From NCBI GenBank assembly GCA_015256945.1, contig JABZLB010000015.1, positions 1-62,742 on the forward strand: 62,742 bases of DNA, given 5' to 3'. Positions 36,642-45,395 of the stretch are shown piece by piece (the stretch's first letter is position 1; each line of letters starts with the position of its first letter). A model generated the notes under the pieces. The model was not told the DNA's origin, searched no databases, and saw only the letters and a program-made list of their open reading frames with translations. The position numbers and the translations under genes are program-made. The DNA comes from Prevotellaceae bacterium (GTDB lineage Bacteria > Bacteroidota > Bacteroidia > Bacteroidales > Bacteroidaceae).

Positions 36642-36665
36642 TTTTTTACCTTTTTACTCTTTTAC
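36642..36665. repeat. T-rich motif over the end of nrdG
   Basis: TTTTTTACC then TTTTTACTC then TTTTAC, the same 24 bases as at 30468-30491. It overlaps the last codons and stop of nrdG (stop at 36646-36648). Confidence 0.8.
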
Positions 36666-37122
36666 TTTTAAGTTTGATGATCTTCTGATTCCTGCTACCT
36701 CTAAAGGCGAGTGTGACGTCGCGCTGCTCCTCTATGTACAGTCCGTCAACCACAACATCCAATAAAGGCAGAATCTCCGCCATGTTACCGTCTTCAATTT
36801 GTTCCATTGTGTAGCCCGTATACAGCCAAATATCCTTTGCAGGAAAAGCGTCGCGAACCTCACGGACAAGCGCAATCACGTCGGAAAACGAATCAAGAGG
36901 GTCGCCGCCTGAGAGCGTAAGGCCCTGGACATACGACTTTGAAAGCTCTGAAAACAGATATTGTTTATCGGCATCGGTGAAAGGACGACCGCCCGTAAAG
37001 CTCCATGTCTGCTCATTCTGGCACCCTTTACAATGGTGCGAGCAGCCCGCAACCCACAGTGTTACGCGAAATCCCTCGCCATTATTTACGTCACACGATG
37101 TAATATTATGAAAGCGCAGCAT
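36646..37122 (-). CDS. nrdG: Anaerobic ribonucleotide reductase activating protein
   Basis: Radical-SAM activase that places the glycyl radical on NrdD, 158 aa. The frame is open further upstream (to 37200), but that extension is hydrophobic and unlike the family; ATG 37122 gives MLRFHNITSCDVNNGEGFR, the usual NrdG beginning. The iron-sulfur motif is CSHHCKGC (Cys27, Cys31, Cys34), followed by LSGGDPLD. It lies downstream of nrdD on the same strand with a hairpin (37247) between, which would lower expression relative to nrdD. The last residues (KLKSKRVKR) are encoded by the T-rich repeat and are probably an added tail. Confidence 0.93.
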   Translation of the reverse strand: MLRFHNITSCDVNNGEGFRVTLWVAGCSHHCKGCQNEQTWSFTGGRPFTDADKQYLFSELSKSYVQGLTLSGGDPLDSFSDVIALVREVRDAFPAKDIWLYTGYTMEQIEDGNMAEILPLLDVVVDGLYIEEQRDVTLAFRGSRNQKIIKLKSKRVKR

Positions 37123-37246
37123 CAGTAAAATAAAAATAAAGTAATTGTAAAAAGAAAGCCAACCTGCTACAAAACTAAAGTAAACAGCCTGGAAAAACAA
37201 GGTATGCCATCCATGGAATCAAGGCAGGTGGCAAGAGAAATAAAAA

Positions 37247-37275
37247 TGAACCGCCCGTCAGAACAGGGCGGTTCA
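37247..37275 (-). terminator. Hairpin between nrdD and nrdG
   Basis: TGAACCGCCC pairs perfectly with GGGCGGTTCA, nine-base loop; on the minus strand it is followed by TTTTTATTT. Likely a terminator or attenuator that sets the nrdD to nrdG ratio. Confidence 0.85.
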
Positions 37276-37299
37276 CCTATAATTCGGTAGCTGGTGGCG

Positions 37300-39603
37300 T
37301 TAGTCGCAACAGCAACGATACTCCTTAATATGCTTTACACGGTCGCCAACCTCACACTGTTTGCCATGGTTAAAATTGTGATAGTCGGTGGTCAGGTAGC
37401 CTGTTACACGGCGCAAACGACGTATATTCTCGCTGCCACAAACAGGACAGGCATCGTTTATCTCATCAGTGTATCCGCAATCCAGACATGTATCGTTGGG
37501 CACATTGATGGCGAAGTAGGGAATATCGTGCGCCATGGCGTAATCAATAATCTCTTCAAGCGCTGCAATATTGTTCTTGGTTGTCGACGGTAATTCCACA
37601 TACGTGATGCAACCGGCCGATGAATAGCCCGTAAGCTGGCTTTCAATGTCGATTTTTTCAAACGGCGTCATCTGCTCCCAAACAGGTACATGAATGGAAT
37701 TGGTGAAATAATCGCGGTCGGAAACATTCTTAATCACACCGTAACGCTCCTTAAATTTCTTCATCGCCGTAAAGCAGAGGTTCTCGGCCGGCGTGTAATA
37801 CACACCGAAATTCAGTTTGTATTCATGCTTAAATTCGTTGCATCGCTTGCTGAAAAGCTCTTCTATGCGCTTGGCCAAAGCCAGTCCTTCGGGATGAGTA
37901 TGATTCATACCGATAAGAATTTGCAGCGTTTCGGCCATGCCTAACTGGCCTATTGCCAGCGTGCCATGCTTCATAGCCGACCGTATTCCTTCTTCAGGCA
38001 CGTAGCCTGCCATGGTATTATTATCCCACATAAAAGGGGTAGAGCGCGGGTCTTGCGAGCAAATCCAGTTGAAACGCTCAATTAAAGTATCCTTGGCTTC
38101 GTGTATTTTCTGGTCTAAAAGCGTCATAAACTTCTCCACGTCGCCGCCTGCTTCCATGGCCAGCGTTGGCATAATGATGGTGGTTGGGCAGATATTGCCG
38201 CGCCCGTCCTTCAACTGTCCGAAGCCGTTTATGTCGAAACCGTTTGCCGTGCGGCATCCCATCGTTGAGAAATATGTGCGCGGATCGTTGCGGTCGTAAC
38301 CCTCGTTGCCACTCCAATCCACGTTGGCGTAGTTGGGATAAAGGCGTTGCGACGTCGACTTCATGGCCAGTTGCTTCAGGTCGTAGTTCGGTGTTCCCTC
38401 GCGATCGTTTACTCCTTTCATATACTGGAAGATGCCACAGGGGAAGATTGGCGTGTTATGGTGGAAGCCGATACCCTCCAAACTGCCCAGAAGAAGGGCG
38501 CGCGTTACGAGCCTTCCCTCTTCGAAGGTGCACGTTCCGTAGTTGATTGACGTAAACGGAAGCTGGTCACCCGACCGGCTTTGCAGCGTATTGAGGTTGT
38601 GATACATGGCTTCAACGGCCTGGCGAAGCTCCTGAAGGGTATCGCACAGTGCGCTGTTGTATAGCTTGTTATCGAGTTTTTTCTTATTGGCAAGCGTAAA
38701 GTCGTCCTTCGTAAGGCCTGTTGCTGCAAAGAAACTATCCTTGTTTTTGTCGCACCACTCGTCGAAAACCGAACGTATCACGCCCACCGCGTCGGTATAG
38801 GTTTCGTCATAAAGTTTGATGAAATCGGTGTCACCGAAGCTGTCCTGCGACTTAGCCCACGCTACAATATAGTGTTTCATGAACGACTTTCTGAAGTAAG
38901 GCACCATCGTCCAGTCCAAGTGAGTGGCTGAAACGCCGCCGAACTGGTTCAGACTTTGCAGCTGAAAGATAACGGCAACCAGCTGCATGGCCGTGTTCAA
39001 AGAGCCGGCGGGGCGCACGTCACCCTGCCTTGTGTGGAAGCCTTTCGACAACAAATCGTCGAACGGAATGCTCAGACAGTTGTGGAAACCAATGGCATAC
39101 TTGTTCAAATCGTGTATGTAAACCTCGTTGTTTTCGTGGTTCGTGCGAGCCAGTTTCGACATGCAGTGTTCCAGGGCATACTGTTTTTCATACACGTTGG
39201 CAGCCTCACCGCTACGTCCTCCGCCCGAATATTCGTCGATGTTGGCGTTCTGGTTTACCACGTTCTTGGCCATGAGCTTGTCTTCGTATGTTTTTTTGAT
39301 GCGATGTTCACGCTCCAGCTTGTGCTGATAACGATACTCACAGTAGGCAATTACTGCTCTTACCTCGCCCTCGCTGGCCAATACTTGTACTACGGTATCC
39401 TGAATATTCTCTATGTCAAAAATCTCACTCTTGCCAAGATACTTCTCACGACAAAGTCCGTCAACGCGGTTAGCATAATGTGTTGCAATATCATCGATGT
39501 TTCCTTCATGATGAATAGCTTTTAAATCCTTGAGTATTGCATTTTTGATTTTCGACAAATCGAACGGCACAAGACTTCCGTCTCTTTTTCTTACTTGTAT
39601 CAT
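37300..39603 (-). CDS. nrdD: Anaerobic (class III) ribonucleoside-triphosphate reductase
   Basis: Glycyl-radical enzyme that makes deoxynucleotides without oxygen, 767 aa. N-terminal ATP-cone (QVRKRDGSLVPFDLSKIKNAI) for allosteric control, the barrel domain with NLN- and C-rich active-site segments, then a zinc site CLDCGYT...CPVCG and the glycyl radical motif RVTGYLT with Gly735. It works with the NrdG activase encoded next. A promoter (39785) and a leader hairpin (39676) precede it. It shows that the organism can grow anaerobically, as expected for gut or oral Bacteroidota. Confidence 0.96.
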   Translation of the reverse strand: MIQVRKRDGSLVPFDLSKIKNAILKDLKAIHHEGNIDDIATHYANRVDGLCREKYLGKSEIFDIENIQDTVVQVLASEGEVRAVIAYCEYRYQHKLEREHRIKKTYEDKLMAKNVVNQNANIDEYSGGGRSGEAANVYEKQYALEHCMSKLARTNHENNEVYIHDLNKYAIGFHNCLSIPFDDLLSKGFHTRQGDVRPAGSLNTAMQLVAVIFQLQSLNQFGGVSATHLDWTMVPYFRKSFMKHYIVAWAKSQDSFGDTDFIKLYDETYTDAVGVIRSVFDEWCDKNKDSFFAATGLTKDDFTLANKKKLDNKLYNSALCDTLQELRQAVEAMYHNLNTLQSRSGDQLPFTSINYGTCTFEEGRLVTRALLLGSLEGIGFHHNTPIFPCGIFQYMKGVNDREGTPNYDLKQLAMKSTSQRLYPNYANVDWSGNEGYDRNDPRTYFSTMGCRTANGFDINGFGQLKDGRGNICPTTIIMPTLAMEAGGDVEKFMTLLDQKIHEAKDTLIERFNWICSQDPRSTPFMWDNNTMAGYVPEEGIRSAMKHGTLAIGQLGMAETLQILIGMNHTHPEGLALAKRIEELFSKRCNEFKHEYKLNFGVYYTPAENLCFTAMKKFKERYGVIKNVSDRDYFTNSIHVPVWEQMTPFEKIDIESQLTGYSSAGCITYVELPSTTKNNIAALEEIIDYAMAHDIPYFAINVPNDTCLDCGYTDEINDACPVCGSENIRRLRRVTGYLTTDYHNFNHGKQCEVGDRVKHIKEYRCCCD

Positions 39604-39675
39604 TGCTCAGTTACTTATTATTTATTATGGTTTTACACTATTATTCAAACTACTCGAAAACATTGCGGGAAGATA

Positions 39676-39726
39676 ACTTTTGGAAAACTTTTTTGTTTCG
39701 CGTTAAGGAAAAGTTTTCTAAAAAGT
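39676..39726 (-). promoter_or_regulatory. Leader inverted repeat of nrdD
   Basis: ACTTTTGGAAAACTTTT pairs with the mirrored AAAAGTTTTC and AAAAAGT arms in the leader between the nrdD promoter and its ATG. No NrdR box was recognised, so the role is open. Confidence 0.5.
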
Positions 39727-39784
39727 AAAACTATCAACACTTTTTCTTTATTGAAGATTTCCTTTTTTGTTTACCTTGCGGCTG

Positions 39785-39816
39785 CAAAAGTAAACAATAA
39801 AAGAGAAACGGCAAAA
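39785..39816 (-). promoter_or_regulatory. Promoter of nrdD
   Basis: Minus strand: TTTTG (39812-39816), 19-base spacer, TACTTTTG (39785-39792). The leader to the ATG at 39603 is about 180 bases. Confidence 0.75.
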
Positions 39817-39904
39817 CATAATTAAGGTAAAAAAATATAAGAAAATAAAGTTTTTCACGGTCCTGAAAAACCATCAAAAGCACACGTTTTCGTAACTGCC
39901 TTTG

Positions 39905-39912
39905 TATCTTTG
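39905..39912 (+). promoter_or_regulatory. Orphan -7 element on the plus strand
   Basis: TATCTTTG with no plus-strand gene downstream. It could drive a non-coding RNA through the repeats at 40061-40269, but the -33 half is poor. Confidence 0.3.
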
Positions 39913-40060
39913 AAATAAGCACACGGCAACCATTTTTGTAGAACAAAGCGATGTTATTCTTATTACGCAAAATTGTCAGGGCATACACCTTATTATATAT
40001 GAGCTGCCGGGATATGGCGGTGAAGATACACGAAAACAACGGTGCGGGTGCAGGGATACA

Positions 40061-40145
40061 ACGATAAGGATATACAATAACGACAGTAAGGTTGTTGAAA
40101 TACGACAGTAAGGATATACGATTACGACGGTAAGGTTGTGCGATA
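40061..40145. repeat. 22-bp tandem repeat, four copies
   Basis: Units start ACGA at 40061 (19 bp), 40080, 40102 and 40124 (22 bp each), with the common core ACGACAGTAAGG. Units 1 and 3 end in ATATACRA, units 2 and 4 in TTGT-YGA, so a 44-bp higher-order repeat is visible. The flanking bases 39913-40060 hold no gene. Confidence 0.88.
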
Positions 40146-40184
40146 GCTGTGCAGAGGGCAAGAGACTATTGCACAAAGGTCATT

Positions 40185-40269
40185 GTTCGACGGCCGCCAG
40201 CAGTGCTGTTGACGACCGTCATACGCACTATCCGACGGCCGCCATACACGCAGCTGACGGCCGTCGCAC
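40185..40269. repeat. 85-bp palindromic element
   Basis: Complete copy, from GTTCGACGGCC to GGCCGTCGCAC, with four 9-bp motifs spaced 22, 23 and 22 bp. It lies 40 bases after the 22-bp array at 40061. Confidence 0.9.
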
Positions 40270-40408
40270 AACGAACCTAACAGGAAAACAGCAGATACAT
40301 CATGATGTAATGTATGGAGGAAAAGGGAGTAAAGCCAAGCTGTTTGAGGTTAATATTAGCACCCTAAGCTGGAGGGACTCGGAAGGGTTTGGAGAGGCGT
40401 GTACGGTG

Positions 40409-40440
40409 GTTCAGACCCCCAGCCCCCTAACTTAGGGGGC
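40409..40440. repeat. 32-bp GTTCAGACC...CCCCCTAACTTAGGGGG element
   Basis: One of five copies. A degraded inverted partner (CACCCTAAGCTGGAGGGA) may lie at 40360-40377. It sits just downstream of the amidase gene terminator. The stretch 40270-40358 holds no gene. Confidence 0.85.
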
Positions 40441-40457
40441 ACAGGCAAACACAAAAC

Positions 40458-40488
40458 AAGGGGAGACAGCACAAAGCTGCCTCCCCTT
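40458..40488 (-). terminator. Terminator of the amidase operon
   Basis: AAGGGGAGACAGC pairs with GCTGCCTCCCCTT (one mismatch), five-base loop; on the minus strand it is followed by GTTTTGTGTTT. Confidence 0.85.
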
Positions 40489-40512
40489 CAATAAGAGATA
40501 TAATTTAAAAGA

Positions 40513-43500
40513 TTACTTCTTCACGGCCTTAACGGCTGCAAATGTGTTCACTTTCACAAGATAAACACCGGCTGGAGCATCTACCGTAAAGCGTGAATGA
40601 CGGCTTTCGGCCACGCGTGTTCCATCGGCTGCATACACTTCTACCTTCTCTACGGCTTCAGGAGCCTCAACCGTTAACAGGCTGCCCGAGAAGAGAGCAC
40701 GAACTTCTGTGGTTGCTTCCACATTGTCAACACCGGTAGCATTGGCCGTCTTCACCACGGTAAGAGCCTTGCGTGCAGGTGTGGTAGTGAGGTTTTCGGC
40801 CGTCGGCATGGCATAAATGCCAAGCTTTGAACCCGAGCAAACGAGGTTGCCTGCATAGTCGAAGTTCATCTCAAATATACTGCCACCTGCATTGGCTGCA
40901 TCGCATTTGAAGCTGCCTGCCGGTGTAAGTGTGGGCACATTGGCATCCCATGTAACGTTGAATACCTGCACAACGCCCTTTGCATCGCCAATAGCGAGCT
41001 TGTCCTGATGGGCTGAAACAGCGAAGCCGCCACCGGCAGAACCGTTGAGAAGCAACGGGAAGTCGCCCTCACCACTGTTGAACGTTACGTTGCCATCGCG
41101 TGTAACATACAGCAACGACGGTACATTCTTCGTATTGTTGCCCTGTCCGCGACGCTGCGAACACCAGGCACCGCCGTCCTTTCCGGGAGCAATGGCAATG
41201 TCGGAATTGATTAAATACCGGCCCACAGGGAGCGTATAGCTTGGTGCTTTGCCCCATTCGTAGGCAATACTGCCGTCAGGTTGTCCTATCTGATAGACAC
41301 CAATGTCGTTCCCCATGTCCTCATTGGCTACATAAAGACGTGTATCAGCACCCGTGCCGCCGATGGCAACGCCAGGTGTTGACGAGCCAACCTTAGCCCC
41401 ATCGTTGGTGAAAAGGCCTTCGCCATCGCGTGTACCGAGGAAGAATTGTGTAAAGGGCTTCGTGAGATCAGCGGGGTCAGCAATGTAAACACCCGAGTTG
41501 GCGTCGGCCCATTCAGCCATCCATACCTTACCTAAAGGTCCTACTGCAATACGGTAATTATTTGAAGGATTCACACCTCCGCGTGCAACGGTACTGTTGA
41601 TACGCGTATACGACGGGTCGTAGGCATACAGACCGTTCTGTGCATTAGCATATGAAGCACGGTGGTTTACGTAAACTTGTCCGAAGAACGGCGATTCAGG
41701 CGACTTGTCAACAGAGCTGAAAATAGCACCGGTATAACTGTCGAGCTGGTTGATTAGCGCTACACGGGATACGTTTTCACCCTTAAGTGTTACCGCCCAG
41801 TTGAGGGTAAGGCCGGCATCTCCCGGAATAAAGTCCTGGGCAAAAGTAAAGGTATTCTCGCCCTCAGCTACATTAACCGGTATTCGTCCAACCTCGGTGC
41901 CGTCGGCAACATTGGTAAATACTATCGCAGCAGCAGCGGCAGCCGTGTTCGACTTAAACGTAAACGTATACGAACCGTCGCTCTCTTTTGTACTGTTCAG
42001 CGCGTAAGCATAGATGTTTTTCACCACAGGCTGTTCAACACCGTTGCTGGTAAAGGCTGTAAGACGGGTGCCATGGAGCAGGTAAAGCGTAATATCGGCA
42101 TCGTTAACCTTGGCTCCGGCTGCAATGTTACCTGTTGCTTCGGGTGCCGACAATGTTGTTGTTTCGGTTCTTACAAGGCGTGCCTTGTCAAGACCGCCGG
42201 TAATATCGTACAACCTTACGCCGCCAACGCCGGAGGCATTTACAAATGGAGACACCATAAACTGGTGGCCGGCGTACTTAAAGCACTGGAAACCGACAGC
42301 AGCATTACCCAGATCATCGTCAGCAATCTGACCGATAACGGGGCTGTCCTGGTTCGATGTGCCGGTAGGATGGAACTCAAGAGGCATGCCCGCTTCGCCG
42401 TCGACGATATAGTTTTCATCGGTGCGAGGCGATACTGCCAGCTGTGGAGTTGCGCCCTGACGGCCCTCACCATAGTTGCTTCCCGAAATGGTTTTCTCAC
42501 TAAATACCGTAGATGTAACCTGGTTATCGTTTACATTTATAATCAGGAAGCGTCCGCCGCGTGACGAACCAGAGGTAACACCCGATGTAATTACTGCACA
42601 ATCGTCAGCTGATCCATTCACGGCCAGACCGCGTCCTACATCTGCACGATAGAAGTTTGCCGAACTTTGAGACGTAAACCACTCAACAGGGCTGGCATCA
42701 AGTGTGGCCCATTTGTAGAACCTTAGCGTGCCACGCTTGTATCCTTCGTCTACCTGGCCGGCACTAAACTGGTTGCGAACGCTGTTCACACCAACCAGTT
42801 GTCCATCGGCTGTAAACGCAATGTCGTTCAAACGCGAGTAGAATCCCTGGTTGTCGGTTTCGGCAGGGGCAATGCCTATCGTCGAAATCTGCTTAATAAT
42901 CTTAAGATCCTTGTTGTCAACAAGGTATAATTTAGGCTCGCCTGCGGCGTCAGAGAGCACCACTGTTGAGTCACCACGCGTTAGCATACGGCGTACAGTT
43001 CCCTCAATGGCGAGGTTATCCGACGTCTTTTCTCCCATCTTCAGCACGGAAGGAGCGGCTGCATAGGTTGTCATTGCAGGCTCGGGATAGTTATAATAGG
43101 TAATCGTTGGAGGAACATAATCGGTTGATTCGGCCAGCAGTTTTACATAAGAGGTTTCGTTTGCCTTCACCGTGAGCGGCTTTGTATTGTCGCCTTCAAG
43201 CGGCTTATAACCGTCTTTCTCGAGCATAAACGTATAATCGCCCGGCTCAAGATTCTTAAATACAAACACACCGTTGTAGAAATTGTCAACCTGATAGGTA
43301 TCAACTATGGCACCATTCTTCAGCAGATGAATCTTCGCACCGTTGATAGGCACCCACTGATCGTTCGATCCGGGAGCATATTGGTAGAGTACGTGCTTCA
43401 TCTTGGCGTGCATATCCTTAATGGTTCCCATAATATAACCCTTGGTTTCGGGCTTTAAACCAAAGTATTTACAGATACCACGAGCCAGTCGTACGCCCTG

Positions 43501-44271
43501 CTGGTAGCAATAATCCTTATTTAAAGCACGGTGGCGTGCAGGCTGATAGGTATGGAAATAGCCTTCGAGGAGGAAACCCGGAGTGCCATGATGTAACACG
43601 CCAAGGTAGCCATTGTATACCTTTCCATTGCTAAGGGTAAGTGGATATTCGCCTCCATAGAAGTCAATATCGCCGCGGAGGTTCATGTTTGTAAGACTGT
43701 ACGCACTTAAATGGTCAATAAAATTCTCCCAATGATAAGGCCAGCACGCCTTAGCCATCGCCCTGCTTCCCTTGGCTAAATCTCCATCTTCGCCATCATG
43801 ACCGCGATAAAGGAAGAGCGGATAGTTTGTCATGGTTCCGTCGCCGGCCGCATTTGAATGGATGGAAACGAACATATCGTAGTTACCCGATTCCACTTCC
43901 TCGCATATTTCAGACAATGGACGGTTGCAAACGCCGTCGTCGTCTTCTTGAATCCACGGCCAGTGCGGACCGTTTGATGTACGCGAATAGGTAATGTTTT
44001 CAGGCTTCACGCCCATGCGTATCAGCGTATGGTGCAGCTCTGCCACCTTCCAAAGGTTGGTGTTGGTTTCGTAAAAGCCGCACGAATCAGGCCTTCCGTC
44101 GGCCAGAGCAGGGAATGGAATGGTTGCCGCAGGGCGGTCATTGGGTCCCCATCCGCCATGTCCGGGGTTGAGATAAAAGCGCAATTGGTCGGCCGGTTTC
44201 GATGTTGTTTGTGCAAAAATATTGCCAGTAGCGATTATCGCTACCATGCCAAGTACAAATAACTTTTTCAT
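40513..44271 (-). CDS. N-acetylmuramoyl-L-alanine amidase, large multidomain secreted protein
   Basis: Zinc amidase_3 domain that cuts the stem peptide from peptidoglycan, in a 1252-aa secreted protein. Signal peptide is residues 1-20. The zinc ligands are visible as His38 (NPGHGG), Glu68 (FYETN) and His138 (VSIHSNA). Then comes a carboxypeptidase-regulatory-like beta domain (about 280-385, INGAKIHLLKNGAIVDTYQV...GDYTFMLEKDGYKPL), a long beta-propeller-like region (DUF4623-like, about 400-1170) and a C-terminal sorting-type domain (KVEVYAADGTRVAESRHSRF...AGVYLVKV). Last of three minus-strand genes with the beta-propeller protein (8-base gap) and the DigH-like lipoprotein. It is far larger than typical amidases. 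Confidence 0.9.
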   Translation of the reverse strand: MKKLFVLGMVAIIATGNIFAQTTSKPADQLRFYLNPGHGGWGPNDRPAATIPFPALADGRPDSCGFYETNTNLWKVAELHHTLIRMGVKPENITYSRTSNGPHWPWIQEDDDGVCNRPLSEICEEVESGNYDMFVSIHSNAAGDGTMTNYPLFLYRGHDGEDGDLAKGSRAMAKACWPYHWENFIDHLSAYSLTNMNLRGDIDFYGGEYPLTLSNGKVYNGYLGVLHHGTPGFLLEGYFHTYQPARHRALNKDYCYQQGVRLARGICKYFGLKPETKGYIMGTIKDMHAKMKHVLYQYAPGSNDQWVPINGAKIHLLKNGAIVDTYQVDNFYNGVFVFKNLEPGDYTFMLEKDGYKPLEGDNTKPLTVKANETSYVKLLAESTDYVPPTITYYNYPEPAMTTYAAAPSVLKMGEKTSDNLAIEGTVRRMLTRGDSTVVLSDAAGEPKLYLVDNKDLKIIKQISTIGIAPAETDNQGFYSRLNDIAFTADGQLVGVNSVRNQFSAGQVDEGYKRGTLRFYKWATLDASPVEWFTSQSSANFYRADVGRGLAVNGSADDCAVITSGVTSGSSRGGRFLIINVNDNQVTSTVFSEKTISGSNYGEGRQGATPQLAVSPRTDENYIVDGEAGMPLEFHPTGTSNQDSPVIGQIADDDLGNAAVGFQCFKYAGHQFMVSPFVNASGVGGVRLYDITGGLDKARLVRTETTTLSAPEATGNIAAGAKVNDADITLYLLHGTRLTAFTSNGVEQPVVKNIYAYALNSTKESDGSYTFTFKSNTAAAAAAIVFTNVADGTEVGRIPVNVAEGENTFTFAQDFIPGDAGLTLNWAVTLKGENVSRVALINQLDSYTGAIFSSVDKSPESPFFGQVYVNHRASYANAQNGLYAYDPSYTRINSTVARGGVNPSNNYRIAVGPLGKVWMAEWADANSGVYIADPADLTKPFTQFFLGTRDGEGLFTNDGAKVGSSTPGVAIGGTGADTRLYVANEDMGNDIGVYQIGQPDGSIAYEWGKAPSYTLPVGRYLINSDIAIAPGKDGGAWCSQRRGQGNNTKNVPSLLYVTRDGNVTFNSGEGDFPLLLNGSAGGGFAVSAHQDKLAIGDAKGVVQVFNVTWDANVPTLTPAGSFKCDAANAGGSIFEMNFDYAGNLVCSGSKLGIYAMPTAENLTTTPARKALTVVKTANATGVDNVEATTEVRALFSGSLLTVEAPEAVEKVEVYAADGTRVAESRHSRFTVDAPAGVYLVKVNTFAAVKAVKK

Positions 44272-44279
44272 AGCGATAA

Positions 44280-45188
44280 TTATTTAAGGTTTATCATGTA
44301 GGTTTCGCCCAGTGGTGTTTCAAAGGCAATCTTGCGTGCAGAGAGGCTTACCTGCGGATATTGTGCAATGAAATCTTCGCCGGTAAGCTTCTGTTCTGCG
44401 CCCGAAAGTGTCTTCGCAATGATGGAAGACGAGGTAACATACTCGCCATTGTCCTTGTCGTTCATGCCAACAATGGTTGTGTTGTCGTACCATTTTGCAG
44501 CCCTCAGCTGCCCCATGGGTTTTACATTATTGCCGTTAAGATCGCAGACAAAGCAGCCTACGCCGCTAACATAGTACAGAACCTTCGTTCCGTCGGGCGA
44601 TAACGACGGCCAGATATAGCGCACGTTCTTGCCGTTTGGCGCCAGAAGCGTGGTGCGGCCGTTACGTGTAAGCTGCATCTCATGGTTCTGAGTAAGCGAC
44701 AAGGTAGGCGGTGTGGCAACAATTTTAGCCCCGTTCAGTGAACGCATTCTCATCCTGCCCTTGCTGATTACCGCTGCCGCATTGCCGTCAATACGATAGC
44801 CTTGCAACGTTCTTTGAGCGGGAGCAAGCTCGCGTTTCGCTCCTGTTTCGAGCGAAATACTCTTGAGAGCCGTCATCTTCAGGTGCTGCGGTGTGAACGT
44901 TGTTTCGCGAAAGACAACGGTTTTACCGTCGGCAGCCACCGTTACACCGTAGCCGGCGCCTTCAGCTTCCGTAAGTGTTGTGGTTACTCTGCTGGCTAAA
45001 TCAAATTTCTTCAGCCCGCGATGGTTTGTTGACGTAAGAAGAATGTAATCGCCTGCCGGACTGATAGCTGCCAGCGAATTGTCGGGATCGGCAGGAATTG
45101 GCACCTTCTCGATAGATTGAACACTAAGCACTTGTGCCGCCGCCGCGAGGGGAAGACACAATGCCATCGTCAGTAAAAAGTGTTTCAT
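44280..45188 (-). CDS. Secreted TolB-like beta-propeller protein
   Basis: 302 aa with a signal peptide (MKHFLLTMALCLPLAAAAQ). Repeated PD40/WD40-like blades, each with a pattern such as AAISPAGDYILLTSTN, WPSLSPDGTKVLYYV and VSLSARKIAFETP, as in TolB and related periplasmic propellers. It lies between the DigH-like lipoprotein and the amidase, 8 bases before the amidase, so it is likely an accessory or scaffold of the same envelope function. The exact role is unknown. A candidate -7 element (TACTTTTG on the minus strand, 45224-45231) lies just upstream, inside a T-rich repeat. Confidence 0.78.
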   Translation of the reverse strand: MKHFLLTMALCLPLAAAAQVLSVQSIEKVPIPADPDNSLAAISPAGDYILLTSTNHRGLKKFDLASRVTTTLTEAEGAGYGVTVAADGKTVVFRETTFTPQHLKMTALKSISLETGAKRELAPAQRTLQGYRIDGNAAAVISKGRMRMRSLNGAKIVATPPTLSLTQNHEMQLTRNGRTTLLAPNGKNVRYIWPSLSPDGTKVLYYVSGVGCFVCDLNGNNVKPMGQLRAAKWYDNTTIVGMNDKDNGEYVTSSSIIAKTLSGAEQKLTGEDFIAQYPQVSLSARKIAFETPLGETYMINLK

Positions 45189-45228
45189 ACGTGATTGTTA
45201 TTAGGTGAAAGGAAAATCATAGGCAAAA

Positions 45229-45395
45229 GTAAAAAGGTAAAAAGGTAAAAAAGTAAAAGATTAAGCTGGACCATAATGGGCGAAATATCCACCCTTAACC
45301 AACCATAAAGAGTTCAGACAATTACGTGTATTCGTAATAAAGAGCCTGTTATTCTCCATCAAATCTTTTACTTTTTTACCTTTTTACTTCTTTAC
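45229..45395. repeat. 34-bp inverted repeat around a 99-bp core
   Basis: 45229-45262 (GTAAAAAGG, GTAAAAAAGTAAAAGATT) and 45362-45395 are inverted copies with two mismatches. The right arm supplies the stop codon region of the gene at 45392. The arms contain the same T-rich motif as at 30468 and 36642. The core has no gene. Confidence 0.85.

Noticed and set aside
37123..37200. N-terminal extension of NrdG
   Set aside because: It is a hydrophobic stretch absent from NrdG proteins; the family start is at 37122.
39976..40435. Short frames across the 22-bp array and palindrome
   Set aside because: They are translations of repeats with no independent support.
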